Assembly: GCF_017614965.1 (NCBI RefSeq)
Contig: NZ_WVUG01000073.1
Coordinates: 1-32,324, forward strand
Direction: 5' to 3'
DNA from: Streptomyces griseorubiginosus
Lineage (GTDB): Bacteria > Actinomycetota > Actinomycetes > Streptomycetales > Streptomycetaceae
Length of the DNA stretch: 32,324 nt
The notes under the pieces are model-generated. The model did not search any database. It was not told the DNA's origin and saw nothing but the letters and a program-made list of their open reading frames with translations. A program made the position numbers and the translations under genes. Shown here piece after piece: positions 23,012-31,260 of the stretch. Numbering within the stretch: position 1 is the stretch's first letter; the number at the start of each line of letters is the position of its first letter.

Positions 23012-24231
23012 CACAGCAGCAGCGCCACCGTCGACGCGAGCAGCGCCGTGCGGTCGCCCCACAGGGACCAGGCCGCGCCGAACCCCAGCGAGCAGGCGAA
23101 ACGGGCCAGGGCCTGACCCGTCTGCACCACCGCGAGGCCGGACGAGCGCAGGGCCTCCGGGACGCTGTCGGAGGCCGCCGCCATCAGAACGCCGTCGGTC
23201 GCCGCGTAGAAGGTGCCGTGCAGGAGCAGCACCGCGTACGGCAGGAACGTGCCGTGCCAGGAGGTGAGCAGGAGGGCGTAGGCGAGCAGCAGGGCGCCGT
23301 GGCCGGCCAGGAAGACCCGCCGGCTGCCCACCCGGTCGGCCAGCCGGCCCAGCGGCACCGCCAGCAGCAGGAACGCCGCCGCCGTGCCGAGGGGGAGGAG
23401 CGCGAACCAGCGGTCGGGGACGCCGAGACGGCGTTGCAGGAGCAGGTACACGAAGGAGTCGCTCACCGTCGCCAGGCCCAGCAGCAGCGCGCAGACGGTG
23501 ATGCGGCGGACGTCCCGGTGGCGGAGCAGCCCGACCGCGGCGCGCAGCGTGGGGCGTACGGCCGTCTCGATCGCCGGCGCGGACGACGATCCCGGTACGA
23601 ACAGCACCAGGACCAGCACCCCGGCCACCGCCACGCAGAAGCTCACCGTGAACACCGCGTCGTAGCCGTCCACCGTGGCCCGCAGGATCAGGAACGCCGC
23701 CAGCGGGCCGAGCAGGGCGCCGGCCGTGTCCATCGCGCGGTGCACACCGAAGGCGCGGCCCCGGGTCTCGGGCGTGGAGGACAGGGAGATCAGCGCGTCG
23801 CGCGGGGCCGTACGCAGGCCCTTGCCCGTGCGGTCGGCGGCCAGGACCAGGCCGATGGGGGTGAGGGAGTGGGCCAGCAGCAGGAGGGGCTTGCAGAGGG
23901 CCGAGATGCCGTAACCGAGGCCCGCCACCCATTTGTGGCGGCCGCCGCCCCGGTCGGCCAGATGGCCGCCGGCCAGGCGTACGAGCGCCGAGAAGCCGTT
24001 GTAGATGCCGTCCAGGAGCCCGAAACCGAGCGGGGACAGGCCGAGGCCCGCCACCAGGTACAGGGGGAGGACGGCCGTCACCATCTCCGAGGAGACGTCC
24101 GTGATCAGGCTGACCGTGCCGAGCGCGAGGACGGTGGGCGCGACCGCGGCACGGCGCCGCCCGGCCGGTGTGGGCCGGGCGGCGCCCTCCGCGGACGCCG
24201 GCTTGCTCGCGCGGCTGTCCGCTACGTACAC
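22957..24231 (-). CDS. MFS transporter (12 TM)
   Basis: A 424-aa transporter with a GTG start one base after the stop of the phosphoesterase gene, so translation is coupled. Typical features of a widespread MFS_1 subfamily are LITDVSSEMVTAVLPLYLVAGLG in TM1, the motif-A segment GHLADRGGGRHKWVAGLGY and the loop DRTGKGLRTAPRDALIS. Twelve hydrophobic segments are visible, and the protein ends SLAFLRPTAREKAR. The substrate is not predictable. If the candidate PHO box upstream of the phosphoesterase is real, uptake or export linked to phosphate starvation is an attractive but unproven role. The start is uncertain because no separate Shine-Dalgarno is visible beyond GAGG in the overlap. Confidence 0.88.
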   Translation of the reverse strand: MYVADSRASKPASAEGAARPTPAGRRRAAVAPTVLALGTVSLITDVSSEMVTAVLPLYLVAGLGLSPLGFGLLDGIYNGFSALVRLAGGHLADRGGGRHKWVAGLGYGISALCKPLLLLAHSLTPIGLVLAADRTGKGLRTAPRDALISLSSTPETRGRAFGVHRAMDTAGALLGPLAAFLILRATVDGYDAVFTVSFCVAVAGVLVLVLFVPGSSSAPAIETAVRPTLRAAVGLLRHRDVRRITVCALLLGLATVSDSFVYLLLQRRLGVPDRWFALLPLGTAAAFLLLAVPLGRLADRVGSRRVFLAGHGALLLAYALLLTSWHGTFLPYAVLLLHGTFYAATDGVLMAAASDSVPEALRSSGLAVVQTGQALARFACSLGFGAAWSLWGDRTALLASTVALLLCATVSLAFLRPTAREKAR

Positions 24232-24232
24232 C

Positions 24233-25147
24233 TCAGGACGCCCAGATGCCGGTGATGTCCTTGGCGGAGGCCGCGTTGCCCGCGTGCGCGGACAGGCCCT
24301 GGGTGTCCTCGAGGGTGCGCAGCAGGTCGTAGTGGTTGTAGGTGGTGGAGGTGGACGAACCCGCGGTGACCGGCTGGCCGTACAGGACCGTCGGGATGCG
24401 GTTGCCGGAGAGGCGGTTGTCCTCGTCGAAGGTGACGACGAGCAGGCTGTTGTGGGTCTTGGCCCAGGTGGCGTAGCCGCCCAGGTTGTTCTTCAGCCAG
24501 GTGTCGCCGGTGGACACCGAGCAGTCGTGCATGTCGCTGCACAGGTTGGGGGTGACGAAGGAGATCTGCGGCAGCGTCGAGTAGTCCGTGGGGAACTGCG
24601 CGAACGTCTTCGCGCTGGAGGTCGGCACGTTCTTGAAGCCGAACCACGGGTTGTGCTTCTGCGCGTAGTTGCCGCTGCTGCACGTGGTCGAGCCCTGGCT
24701 GGGCAGCGACTCGTTGTAGCTGGCCCAGGTGCGGCCCGCGGCGATCGCCTCGGAGGCCAGGTTGGCGGCGGAGGAGAAGCCCGGGGTGACGCAGCTGTCG
24801 TCGGTGACGCCCTGCGTGGACCCGGAGAACAGCGCGTAGTAGTTCGGCTGGCTCGGATGGGTGATCGCGTACGACTGGGTCAGGTTGGCGCCGCCGGTCT
24901 TCAGCGAGTTGATGTACGGGGCGCTGGAGGAGCCGATGACCTGGCTGTAGGCGTGGTTCTCCATGACCACGACGACCACGTGGTCCGGGGTCGGCACGGC
25001 CGAGGCAGCGGCCGAGGCCGCGGACGAGGAACCGCCGAGGCCGGTCCACAGGCCGACGGCCGCGGCCGTGAAGGCGACCGCGGACGCGAGCGCGGCCCGG
25101 CCGCGGCGGGCCCGGGGACGGGCAGGACTTGCGGTACTGCCGGACAC
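24233..25147 (-). CDS. Secreted phosphoesterase (phospholipase C / acid phosphatase family)
   Basis: A 304-aa exported enzyme of the Phosphoesterase (PF04185) type, which hydrolyses phosphate mono- or diesters. Arg-rich residues 10-17 and a hydrophobic stretch 18-38 form a signal peptide; a Ser/Ala spacer follows. Family motifs: VVVVVMENHAY with metal ligands E63-N64, the nucleophile region THPSQPNY at 96-103, VVTFDEDN with the second metal site, and NHYDLLRTLED near the C-terminus. I chose the GTG at 25147, since GGAGG lies 5 nt upstream; the frame could extend to 25210, but that sequence lacks signal-peptide character. It is the first gene of a coupled run with the MFS, the 32-aa ORF and the beta-propeller. 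A PHO-box-like repeat lies 90-110 nt upstream. Confidence 0.88.
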   Translation of the reverse strand: MSGSTASPARPRARRGRAALASAVAFTAAAVGLWTGLGGSSSAASAAASAVPTPDHVVVVVMENHAYSQVIGSSSAPYINSLKTGGANLTQSYAITHPSQPNYYALFSGSTQGVTDDSCVTPGFSSAANLASEAIAAGRTWASYNESLPSQGSTTCSSGNYAQKHNPWFGFKNVPTSSAKTFAQFPTDYSTLPQISFVTPNLCSDMHDCSVSTGDTWLKNNLGGYATWAKTHNSLLVVTFDEDNRLSGNRIPTVLYGQPVTAGSSTSTTYNHYDLLRTLEDTQGLSAHAGNAASAKDITGIWAS

Positions 25148-25235
25148 ATCAACCTCCGGAGGGGGAAGGGCGGGGCTGGCGGTGCGGACAGAGCATGCAC
25201 ACGCCAACATTCCCGGGGCCCACGTCGCCCAACCG

Positions 25236-25257
25236 GGTGGGTGAAGAGCGGGTGAAC
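25236..25257 (-). promoter_or_regulatory. Candidate PHO box (PhoP site) upstream of the phosphoesterase
   Basis: Read on the minus strand, GTTCACCCGCT (25257-25247) is followed directly by CTTCACCCACC (25246-25236): two 11-nt direct-repeat units whose first seven bases fit the Streptomyces PhoP consensus GTTCACC. The next 11 bases (CGGTTGGGCGA) could be a weak third unit. The site overlaps the end of the upstream VOC gene. Confidence 0.65.
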
Positions 25258-25697
25258 TACTGCCGCTCGGCCGCCAGCTGGGCCAGCACCTGGTGGAGCG
25301 GCTCGGTGGCCCGGCGCCGGTACTCCTGGATCGCCCAGCCGTTGCCGTCGGGGTCCTTGAAGTACATGAAGGTGGCCCCGTCCTGCGGTGCGAACTGCTG
25401 CGGTTCGGTCACCTCAAGCCCGCGCGCGGTCAGCTCGTCGTACGCCGCCTTGGCGTCCGTCACGCACAGCTGCATGCCGTGGTACGTGCCCGGCCGGGGC
25501 GTCCCCGTCGGCACCTGCAGGCCGTCCACGAGCGCGATCGAACAGCCCGAGCCGGGCGGCGTGAGCTGCACGATCCGCACGCCCTCCATCACCTCGCCGT
25601 CGAGATCCACATGGAAGCCGACCTTGTCCCGGTAGAACTCCTTGGCCCGGTCCACGTCGGAGACGGGCAGCAGGATCACTTCGAGACTCATGTCCAT
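25257..25697 (-). CDS. VOC-family (glyoxalase/bleomycin-resistance fold) protein
   Basis: A 146-aa single VOC domain beginning MDMSLEVILLPVSDVDRAKEFYRDKVGFHVD, the usual first beta-alpha-beta module. The second module reads GTYHGMQLCVTDAKAAYDELTARG and ends GATFMYFKDPDGNGWAIQEYRRR, where His and Glu at the common metal positions are present (YHGMQ, IQEY). Members include glyoxalases, dioxygenases and antibiotic-binding proteins; nothing here selects among them. I chose the ATG at 25697 because AAGGAG lies 7 nt upstream; an ATG at 25691 is the alternative. Directly upstream of the Shine-Dalgarno are five 11-bp tandem repeats. The phosphoesterase gene 110 nt downstream seems to have its own promoter. 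Confidence 0.88.
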   Translation of the reverse strand: MDMSLEVILLPVSDVDRAKEFYRDKVGFHVDLDGEVMEGVRIVQLTPPGSGCSIALVDGLQVPTGTPRPGTYHGMQLCVTDAKAAYDELTARGLEVTEPQQFAPQDGATFMYFKDPDGNGWAIQEYRRRATEPLHQVLAQLAAERQ

Positions 25698-25717
25698 GGA
25701 ACGACTCCTTCGTCGAA

Positions 25718-25772
25718 CGTCGGTCGTGCGTCGGTCGTGCGTCGGTCGTGCGTCGGTCGTGCGTCTGCCGTG
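25718..25772 (-). repeat. Five 11-bp tandem repeats in the VOC gene leader
   Basis: CGTCGGTCGTG occurs four times without change (25718-25761) and a fifth time with two mismatches (CGTCTGCCGTG, 25762-25772). The array ends 7 nt before the Shine-Dalgarno of the VOC gene. The 11-bp period equals about one helical turn, so identical faces are presented to a DNA-binding protein; slippage is also likely. Confidence 0.92.
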
Positions 25773-25885
25773 ACGGCTCCCTTCTACCGAAGCCCATATC
25801 GCCAGGAGGCGCCACAGGATTGCGCGGCGCGCCCGAGCGAGAACTCGGCGCCGCACGCCCGGGGGCCTGTGTCAGTGGCTCCGGT

Positions 25886-25891
25886 TAGGCT
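25886..25891 (+). promoter_or_regulatory. glnE: glnE -10 hexamer TAGGCT
   Basis: TAGGCT precedes the glnE start by 36 nt; transcription would begin near 25898, leaving a leader of about 30 nt that holds GGGAGG. No clear -35 is visible. Confidence 0.4.
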
Positions 25892-25927
25892 CTGGCCAGT
25901 ACGAATCTGATCCGAGGGAGGTCTGGG

Positions 25928-28927
25928 ATGACGGCGCCGGGGCGCAGGAGCAGTACCTTCACTCGGCTGCTGCGGCACGGCTTCACCGACCCCTCCGCCG
26001 CCGAGCGGCTCCTGGACAGCGCCGAACTCATGCCCGTGCGCAACGACCCGGTGCTGCTGGACGCCCTGGGCGCCACCGCCGACCCCGACCTCGCGCTGCA
26101 CGGTCTCGTACGACTGCTCGAAGCGCAGCCCGCTCCCACGGCGCGCCGGGAGCTGCTCGACACCCTGATAGCGGCCAAGCCGCTCCGGGACCGGCTGCTC
26201 GGCGTCCTCGGCGCCTCCGCCGCGCTCGCCGACCACCTCACCCGGCACCCGCGCGACTGGCACGCGCTGGTCACCTACGAACCGCGGGACCTGCACCCGG
26301 GGGTGGAGGAGTTCGAGCGCGGCCTCGCGGAGGCGACCGACCCGGTGTCGCTGCGCGTCGCCTACCGCCGCTGTCTGCTGTCCATCGCGGCCCGGGACGT
26401 GTGCGGCACGACCGACGTCGCCGAGACGGCCGCCGAGCTGGCCGACCTCGCCACCGCCACCCTGCGCGCCGCGCTCGCCATCGCCCGCGCCGCCGCCCCC
26501 GACGACGCCGCGCTGTGCCGCCTCGCGGTCATCGCGATGGGCAAGTGCGGCGGCCACGAACTCAACTACGTCTCCGACGTCGACGTCATCTTCGTCGGGG
26601 AGGCCGTCGAGGGCGCCGACGAGGGCAAGGCGCTGCGGTCCGCCACCAGGCTGGCCTCGCACATGATGCGGGTGTGCTCGGAGACCACCGTCGAGGGCTC
26701 CATCTGGCCCGTCGACGCCAACCTGCGTCCCGAGGGCCGCAATGGCCCCCTGGTGCGCACCCTCTCCAGCCATCTCGCCTACTACCAGCGCTGGGCGAAG
26801 ACCTGGGAGTTCCAGGCCCTGCTCAAGGCCCGCCCGGTGGCCGGCGACACCGAGCTCGGCGAGGCCTACGTCGCCGCCCTCGAACCCCTCGTCTGGCAGG
26901 CCGCCGAGCGGGAGAACTTCGTCACCGACGTGCAGAAGATGCGCCGCCGGGTGGTGGAGAACATCCCGGTCGCCGAGATCGACCGCGAGCTGAAGCTCGG
27001 CCCCGGCGGCCTCAGGGACGTCGAATTCGCCGTCCAGCTGCTGCAGTTGGTGCACGGACGGGCGGACACGTCACTCAGGAGCGGCACGACCCTCGACGCG
27101 CTCCAGGCGCTGGCGGCGGGCGGCTATGTCGGCCGGGAGGACGCCGTCCAGCTCGACGACGCCTATCGCTTCCTGCGCTCCATGGAACACCGCATCCAGC
27201 TCTACCGGCTGCGACGCACCCACCTGGTCCCCGAGGACGAGGCCGACCAGCGCCGCCTCGGCCGCTCCCTGGGGCTGCGCACCGACCCGGTCGTCGCCCT
27301 GAACCGCGAATGGCGCCGGCACGCGGCGGTCGTACGACGGCTGCACGAGAAGCTCTTCTACCGGCCACTCCTCGACGCGGTCGCCCAACTCGCGCCCGGA
27401 GAAGCCCGGTTGAGCCCCAAGGCGGCCCGCGAGCGGCTGGTCGCGCTCGGCTACGCCGACCCGGCGGCCGCGCTGCGCCACCTGGAGGCGCTGGCCTCCG
27501 GGGTCACCCGCAAGGCCGCCATCCAGCGCACCCTGCTGCCCGTTCTGCTCGGCTGGTTCGCGGACTCCGCCGACCCGGACGCCGGCCTGCTCAACTTCCG
27601 CAAGGTGTCGGACGCGTTGGGCAAGACCCCCTGGTATCTGCGCCTGCTGCGGGACGAGGGCGCCGCCGCCGAGAACCTCGCGCGCGTGCTGTCCGCCGGA
27701 CGGCTCGCCCCCGACCTGCTGATGCGGGCACCGGAGGCGGTCGCGCTGCTCGGGGACGGGGACGGCGGCGGGGGGCTGGAGCCGCGCGGACGGGACCATC
27801 TGGAGCAGGAGATACTCGCCGCGGTCGGCCGCGCGGACGGCGCGGCCCAGGGCGTCACCGCGGCCCGCGGTGTCCGCCGCCGCGAGCTGTTCCGTACGGC
27901 CGCCGCCGACATCGTCGGCTCCTACGGCACCGAGACACAGCCCGCCGAGGCCGACCAGGGCGCCCTGGTGGACCGGGTCGGCGCCGCGGTCTCCGACCTG
28001 ACGGCGGCCACCCTCGCGGGCACCCTGCGCGCGGTGGTGCGGGACAGCTGGGGCGACACCCTGCCCACCCGGTTCGCGATCATCGGCATGGGCCGCTTCG
28101 GCGGCCACGAACTGGGCTACGGCTCCGACGCGGACGTCCTGTTCGTGCACGAGCCGCGCGAGGGCGTGGAGGAGCGGGAGGCCTCCGACGCGGCGAACAG
28201 GGTGGTCTCCGAGATGCGAAGGCTGCTGCAGATCCCGAGCGCGGACCCGCCGCTGCTCATCGACGCCGACCTGCGGCCCGAGGGCAAGTCGGGGCCGATG
28301 GTGCGCACACTCAAGTCATACGAGGCGTACTACCGCCGGTGGTCGCTCGTCTGGGAGTCACAGGCGCTGTTGCGGGCCGAACCGGTCGCCGGGGACGAGG
28401 AGTTGGGGCGGCGGTTCGTCGAGCTGATCGATCCGCTGCGGTATCCGGCGGGCGGACTCGGCGACGACGCCGTCCGGGAGATCCGGCGGCTGAAGGCCCG
28501 TATGGAGTCGGAGCGGCTGCCGCGCGGAGCCGACCCGAAGCTGCACACCAAGCTGGGGCCGGGCGGTCTGTCCGACGTGGAGTGGACCGTGCAGCTGCTG
28601 CAACTCCAGCACGGGCGGGCCGAGTCGGGGCTGCGGACGACCCGGACCCGGGAGGCGCTCGCCGCCGCGCGGGAGGCCGGGCTCATCTCGCCGGAGGACG
28701 CGTCCATCCTCGACGAGGCGTGGGTACTGGCCACGCGGGTGCGCAACGCGGTGATGCTGGTGCGCGGGAGGCCGGGCGACACGTTTCCCTCCGGGGGGCG
28801 GGAACTGGCCGCCGTGGGGCGGTACTTGGGGTACGCGGACGGGCATGTGGGGGACATGCTGGACGCGTACCGGCGGACGGCGCGTCGGGCTCGGGGGGTG
28901 GTGGAGGCGCTGTTCTATGGTGCGTAG
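25928..28927 (+). CDS. glnE: Bifunctional glutamine synthetase adenylyltransferase / adenylyl-removing enzyme
   Basis: GlnE attaches AMP to, and removes it from, the regulatory Tyr of glutamine synthetase I in response to nitrogen status. The 999-aa protein contains the two nucleotidyltransferase domains of the family: GMGKCGGHELNYVSDVDVIFV (acidic residues D217 and D219) in the N-terminal adenylyl-removing half, and GMGRFGGHELGYGSDADVLFV (D734, D736) in the C-terminal adenylylating half. Each is followed by a helical segment with the LGPGGLRDVEF / LGPGGLSDVEW signature. Length is normal (E. coli about 946). GGGAGG lies 6 nt before ATG 25928. Its target, glnA type I, is not in this window; the GlnA2 encoded here lacks the usual Tyr. 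It is transcribed alone. Confidence 0.97.
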   Translation: MTAPGRRSSTFTRLLRHGFTDPSAAERLLDSAELMPVRNDPVLLDALGATADPDLALHGLVRLLEAQPAPTARRELLDTLIAAKPLRDRLLGVLGASAALADHLTRHPRDWHALVTYEPRDLHPGVEEFERGLAEATDPVSLRVAYRRCLLSIAARDVCGTTDVAETAAELADLATATLRAALAIARAAAPDDAALCRLAVIAMGKCGGHELNYVSDVDVIFVGEAVEGADEGKALRSATRLASHMMRVCSETTVEGSIWPVDANLRPEGRNGPLVRTLSSHLAYYQRWAKTWEFQALLKARPVAGDTELGEAYVAALEPLVWQAAERENFVTDVQKMRRRVVENIPVAEIDRELKLGPGGLRDVEFAVQLLQLVHGRADTSLRSGTTLDALQALAAGGYVGREDAVQLDDAYRFLRSMEHRIQLYRLRRTHLVPEDEADQRRLGRSLGLRTDPVVALNREWRRHAAVVRRLHEKLFYRPLLDAVAQLAPGEARLSPKAARERLVALGYADPAAALRHLEALASGVTRKAAIQRTLLPVLLGWFADSADPDAGLLNFRKVSDALGKTPWYLRLLRDEGAAAENLARVLSAGRLAPDLLMRAPEAVALLGDGDGGGGLEPRGRDHLEQEILAAVGRADGAAQGVTAARGVRRRELFRTAAADIVGSYGTETQPAEADQGALVDRVGAAVSDLTAATLAGTLRAVVRDSWGDTLPTRFAIIGMGRFGGHELGYGSDADVLFVHEPREGVEEREASDAANRVVSEMRRLLQIPSADPPLLIDADLRPEGKSGPMVRTLKSYEAYYRRWSLVWESQALLRAEPVAGDEELGRRFVELIDPLRYPAGGLGDDAVREIRRLKARMESERLPRGADPKLHTKLGPGGLSDVEWTVQLLQLQHGRAESGLRTTRTREALAAAREAGLISPEDASILDEAWVLATRVRNAVMLVRGRPGDTFPSGGRELAAVGRYLGYADGHVGDMLDAYRRTARRARGVVEALFYGA

Positions 28928-28942
28928 CTTCGTGCGGGTGCG

Positions 28943-28980
28943 TGGGGGCTTGTCGCGCAGTTCCCCGCGCCCCTAAAAAG
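28943..28980. repeat. Dispersed Streptomyces intergenic repeat
   Basis: The stretch TGGGGGCTTGTCGCGCAG followed by TTCCCCGCGCCCCTAAAAAG matches, from memory, a short element found in many Streptomyces intergenic regions. GGGGC (28945-28949) and GCCCC (28969-28973) can pair, so it may act as a terminator between convergent glnE and the TetR gene. Confidence 0.7.
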
Positions 28981-28982
28981 CT

Positions 28983-29594
28983 TCACGCGCCGTTGGCCAG
29001 CAAGTGTCGAGTGTGCTCCAGGAACCCGGCGAGGCCCACCTCGAACGCCCGGTCCGCCCGGCCCTCGCCCACTGCGGCCAGGGCCTCCGCCAGCCGGGGG
29101 GTCGGCACCTCCTCGGACAGCTCCCACATCGTCTCCGGTGCCGCCAGGTCCAGGGCCGAGCCCAGGACCAGGTTCTCCAGGGCGATGAGCAGGGGCATCA
29201 CCTCGGCCGCGGCGAAGCCCGCGTCCAGCAGAAGGGTGACCGCGCGCTCGTACTGCTCCAGGACCCGGGGCGCTCGTACGGGTGATGTCATCAGCAGCGG
29301 GATCGCCTTCGGGTGGGCGGCGAAGGCGGCGCGGTAGGAGCGGGCCCAGGCCTCCAGTGCCGTGTCCCACGGCGTCACGTCCAGCGTCCCCGGGTCGATC
29401 GCGGAGGCGACCCGTTCGCGCAGCAGCTCCACGATGCCGTCCCGGCCGTCCACATGGTGATACACCGAGCCGGTCTGCGCGCCGAGCCGCTTCGCGATCT
29501 GCGGCACGCTGAAGTCGCCCTGCTCGTCCACGAGTTCCAGCGCCGTGGTGGTGATGCGCTCACGGTCGAGGAGCGGTGTGCGCGGCCGTCCCAT
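28983..29594 (-). CDS. TetR-family regulator, TetR_C-like ligand domain
   Basis: A 203-aa repressor starting MGRPRTPLLDRERITTTALELV. The HTH lies at about residues 28-50 (FSVPQIAKRLGAQTGSVYHHVDGRDGIVELL). The rest resembles the C-terminal domain of classical TetR (WARSYRAAFAAHPKAIPLL, then ALENLVLGSALDLAAP), unlike the TetR at 7294. GGGGGAA lies 8 nt before the ATG. It is divergent from the amino-acid permease and amidohydrolase genes with 176 nt between starts, the usual arrangement for a local repressor whose ligand is related to the divergent pathway. It converges with glnE. The ligand is unknown. Confidence 0.9.
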   Translation of the reverse strand: MGRPRTPLLDRERITTTALELVDEQGDFSVPQIAKRLGAQTGSVYHHVDGRDGIVELLRERVASAIDPGTLDVTPWDTALEAWARSYRAAFAAHPKAIPLLMTSPVRAPRVLEQYERAVTLLLDAGFAAAEVMPLLIALENLVLGSALDLAAPETMWELSEEVPTPRLAEALAAVGEGRADRAFEVGLAGFLEHTRHLLANGA

Positions 29595-29663
29595 GTCTGT
29601 GTTCCCCCAAAGGTGCGAGATGGGGCTTCCCGGATGCCCAGGAGGAGGCTACATTGCCGAAAC

Positions 29664-29679
29664 CGAAAGCCTTTAGATT
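29664..29679. promoter_or_regulatory. Divergent promoter region of TetR and permease genes
   Basis: TAGATT (29674-29679) is a good -10 for the permease. It is overlapped by the 13-bp imperfect dyad CGAAAGCCTTTAG (29664-29676), and CCGAAA is repeated in tandem just before (29657-29668). This AT-rich patch is the most likely place for the TetR operator. Weak evidence. Confidence 0.35.
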
Positions 29680-29770
29680 TACGGGCCCGGACCACGTCGT
29701 GCTCCGGGAACGCCGGCCACCCCGCACGCCCGGAACCCTCCCCGTCCGCCGCGCTCGAAGGGCTTCGCCC

Positions 29771-31231
29771 ATGTCCGTCACCACCCCCGATGCCTCCGCG
29801 GAGAGCACGCCACCCGGCACCGCGACGCTCCGCTCCGGCTCCCTCGGCACCGCCGACATCGCGTTCTTCGTGGTGTCCGCCGCCGCCCCGCTCACCGTCA
29901 TGGCAGGCGTCGCCCCGCTCGCGATCCTGCTCGGCGGCATCGGCGCCCCCGCCGGCTATCTCATCGCCGGCATCACGCTCGCCGTCTTCGCCGTCGGCTT
30001 CACCACCATGAGCCGGCACGTGAAGAGCGGCGGCGCCTTCTACGCCTACATCACCCGCGGTCTCGGCCCCGCCGTCGGCATCGGCGCCGCCCTGCTCGCC
30101 CTGCTCGGCTACAACGGCATGGAGATCGGCGTCTACGGCCTCCTCGCCTCCGCCACCAAGGACACCCTGCACGCCCTCTTCGGCACCGACGTCCCCTGGC
30201 TGCCGATCTCCCTCGCCGGACTGCTCCTCATCGGCTACGGCGGCTTCCGCTCGATCGACTTCGGCGCCAAGGTGCTGGGCGTGCTCCTGGCGGCCGAGAC
30301 CGGCATCCTGGTGCTGCTGGCCGGCGGGGTGCTGGTCAAGGGCGGCGCACACGGCCTGTCGGGCGCATCCTTCGCCCCGGGACACGTCCTCGTCTCCGGT
30401 ACGGCGGTGGTCCTGGCCTTCGCCTTCGCCGCGTTCACCGGCTTCGAGTCGACCGTCATCTACCGCCGCGAGGCCCGAGACCCGAACCGCACCATCCCGC
30501 GCGCCACCTACGTGGCCATCGCCTTCCTCGGCCTCTTCTACGCCTTCATGGTCTGGATCGTCATCCAGGCCTTCGGCGACGGCCAGGTCATCGCGGCGGC
30601 CGCCAAGGACCCCGGCGGGCTGTTCTTCTCCGCCATCACCACGTATGTCGGTTCCTGGGCGGCCGACCTGATGCACGTCTTCATCGTCACGAGTGTCATC
30701 GCCTCGCTGCTCGCCTTCCACAACGCGATCAACCGGTACGCCCTCGCGCTCGCCGAGGAGGGCGTCCTGCCGAAGGCGCTGGGCCGTGTCCACCCCCGGC
30801 ACCGCTCGCCGTACGTCGCCGGGATCGCCCAGACCGTCCTCGGCGCGGTCGTGGTCGTGGCCTTCTGGGCGGCGCACGCCGACCCGTACCAGCAGCTGCT
30901 GCTGTGGGTGAACACCCCGGGCATGATCGGCCTGTTCGTCCTCCAGCTCCTCGTCGCGATCGCCGTGCCCTGCTACTTCCGCCGGGTCAGCCACCAGGAG
31001 GGCGTCCTGCGCACGGTCGTCGCGCCGGTTCTCGCGGCGGTGCTGCTCGCGACCGCGATAGGGCTCGTCATCACCCACATCGACCTGTTCACCGGCGCGT
31101 CCAGCACTGTCAACACGGTCCTGATCGGTACGGCGCCGGCGGTGTTCGTCGTGGGGCTGGTCCTCGCGTGGTGGCTGCGTCGGCGGCGGGCGCAGGTGTA
31201 CGCCGACTTCGGCGCCGAGCCCGTCGAATAG
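29771..31231 (+). CDS. APC-superfamily amino-acid permease
   Basis: A 486-aa integral membrane transporter with about 12 hydrophobic segments. It begins MSVTTPDASAESTPPGTATLRSGSLGTADIAFFVVSAAAPLTVMAG, where TM1 carries the AAPL-type unwound region of APC proteins, and continues with GAFYAYITRGLGPAVGIGAALLALLGYNGMEIGVYG and FAAFTGFESTVIYRREARDPNRTIPRA, the conserved TM6 to loop region of the family. The substrate is an amino acid or amine, not resolvable from sequence. I chose ATG 29771 (GAAGGG about 8 nt upstream); the frame extends upstream to 29576 across the promoter region. The amidohydrolase gene starts 29 nt after the stop, so the two form an operon likely controlled by the divergent TetR. 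Confidence 0.9.
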   Translation: MSVTTPDASAESTPPGTATLRSGSLGTADIAFFVVSAAAPLTVMAGVAPLAILLGGIGAPAGYLIAGITLAVFAVGFTTMSRHVKSGGAFYAYITRGLGPAVGIGAALLALLGYNGMEIGVYGLLASATKDTLHALFGTDVPWLPISLAGLLLIGYGGFRSIDFGAKVLGVLLAAETGILVLLAGGVLVKGGAHGLSGASFAPGHVLVSGTAVVLAFAFAAFTGFESTVIYRREARDPNRTIPRATYVAIAFLGLFYAFMVWIVIQAFGDGQVIAAAAKDPGGLFFSAITTYVGSWAADLMHVFIVTSVIASLLAFHNAINRYALALAEEGVLPKALGRVHPRHRSPYVAGIAQTVLGAVVVVAFWAAHADPYQQLLLWVNTPGMIGLFVLQLLVAIAVPCYFRRVSHQEGVLRTVVAPVLAAVLLATAIGLVITHIDLFTGASSTVNTVLIGTAPAVFVVGLVLAWWLRRRRAQVYADFGAEPVE

Positions 31232-31260
31232 TTCCGTCGGACCAAGGAGTTCATCGCCCC

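Noticed and set aside
22594..24255. Long plus-strand frame opposite the MFS gene
   Set aside because: Gln/Arg/Gly-rich low-complexity translation; the minus-strand MFS frame has membrane segments and motifs.
25718..25772. CRISPR array
   Set aside because: Units are 11 bp with no spacers and no cas genes nearby; a plain tandem repeat.
26401..29337. A 978-codon open frame overlapping glnE in another frame
   Set aside because: Arg/Gly/Pro/Ala-rich with no domain, typical of the open antisense or out-of-phase frames of high-GC DNA; glnE in the other frame has full family motifs.
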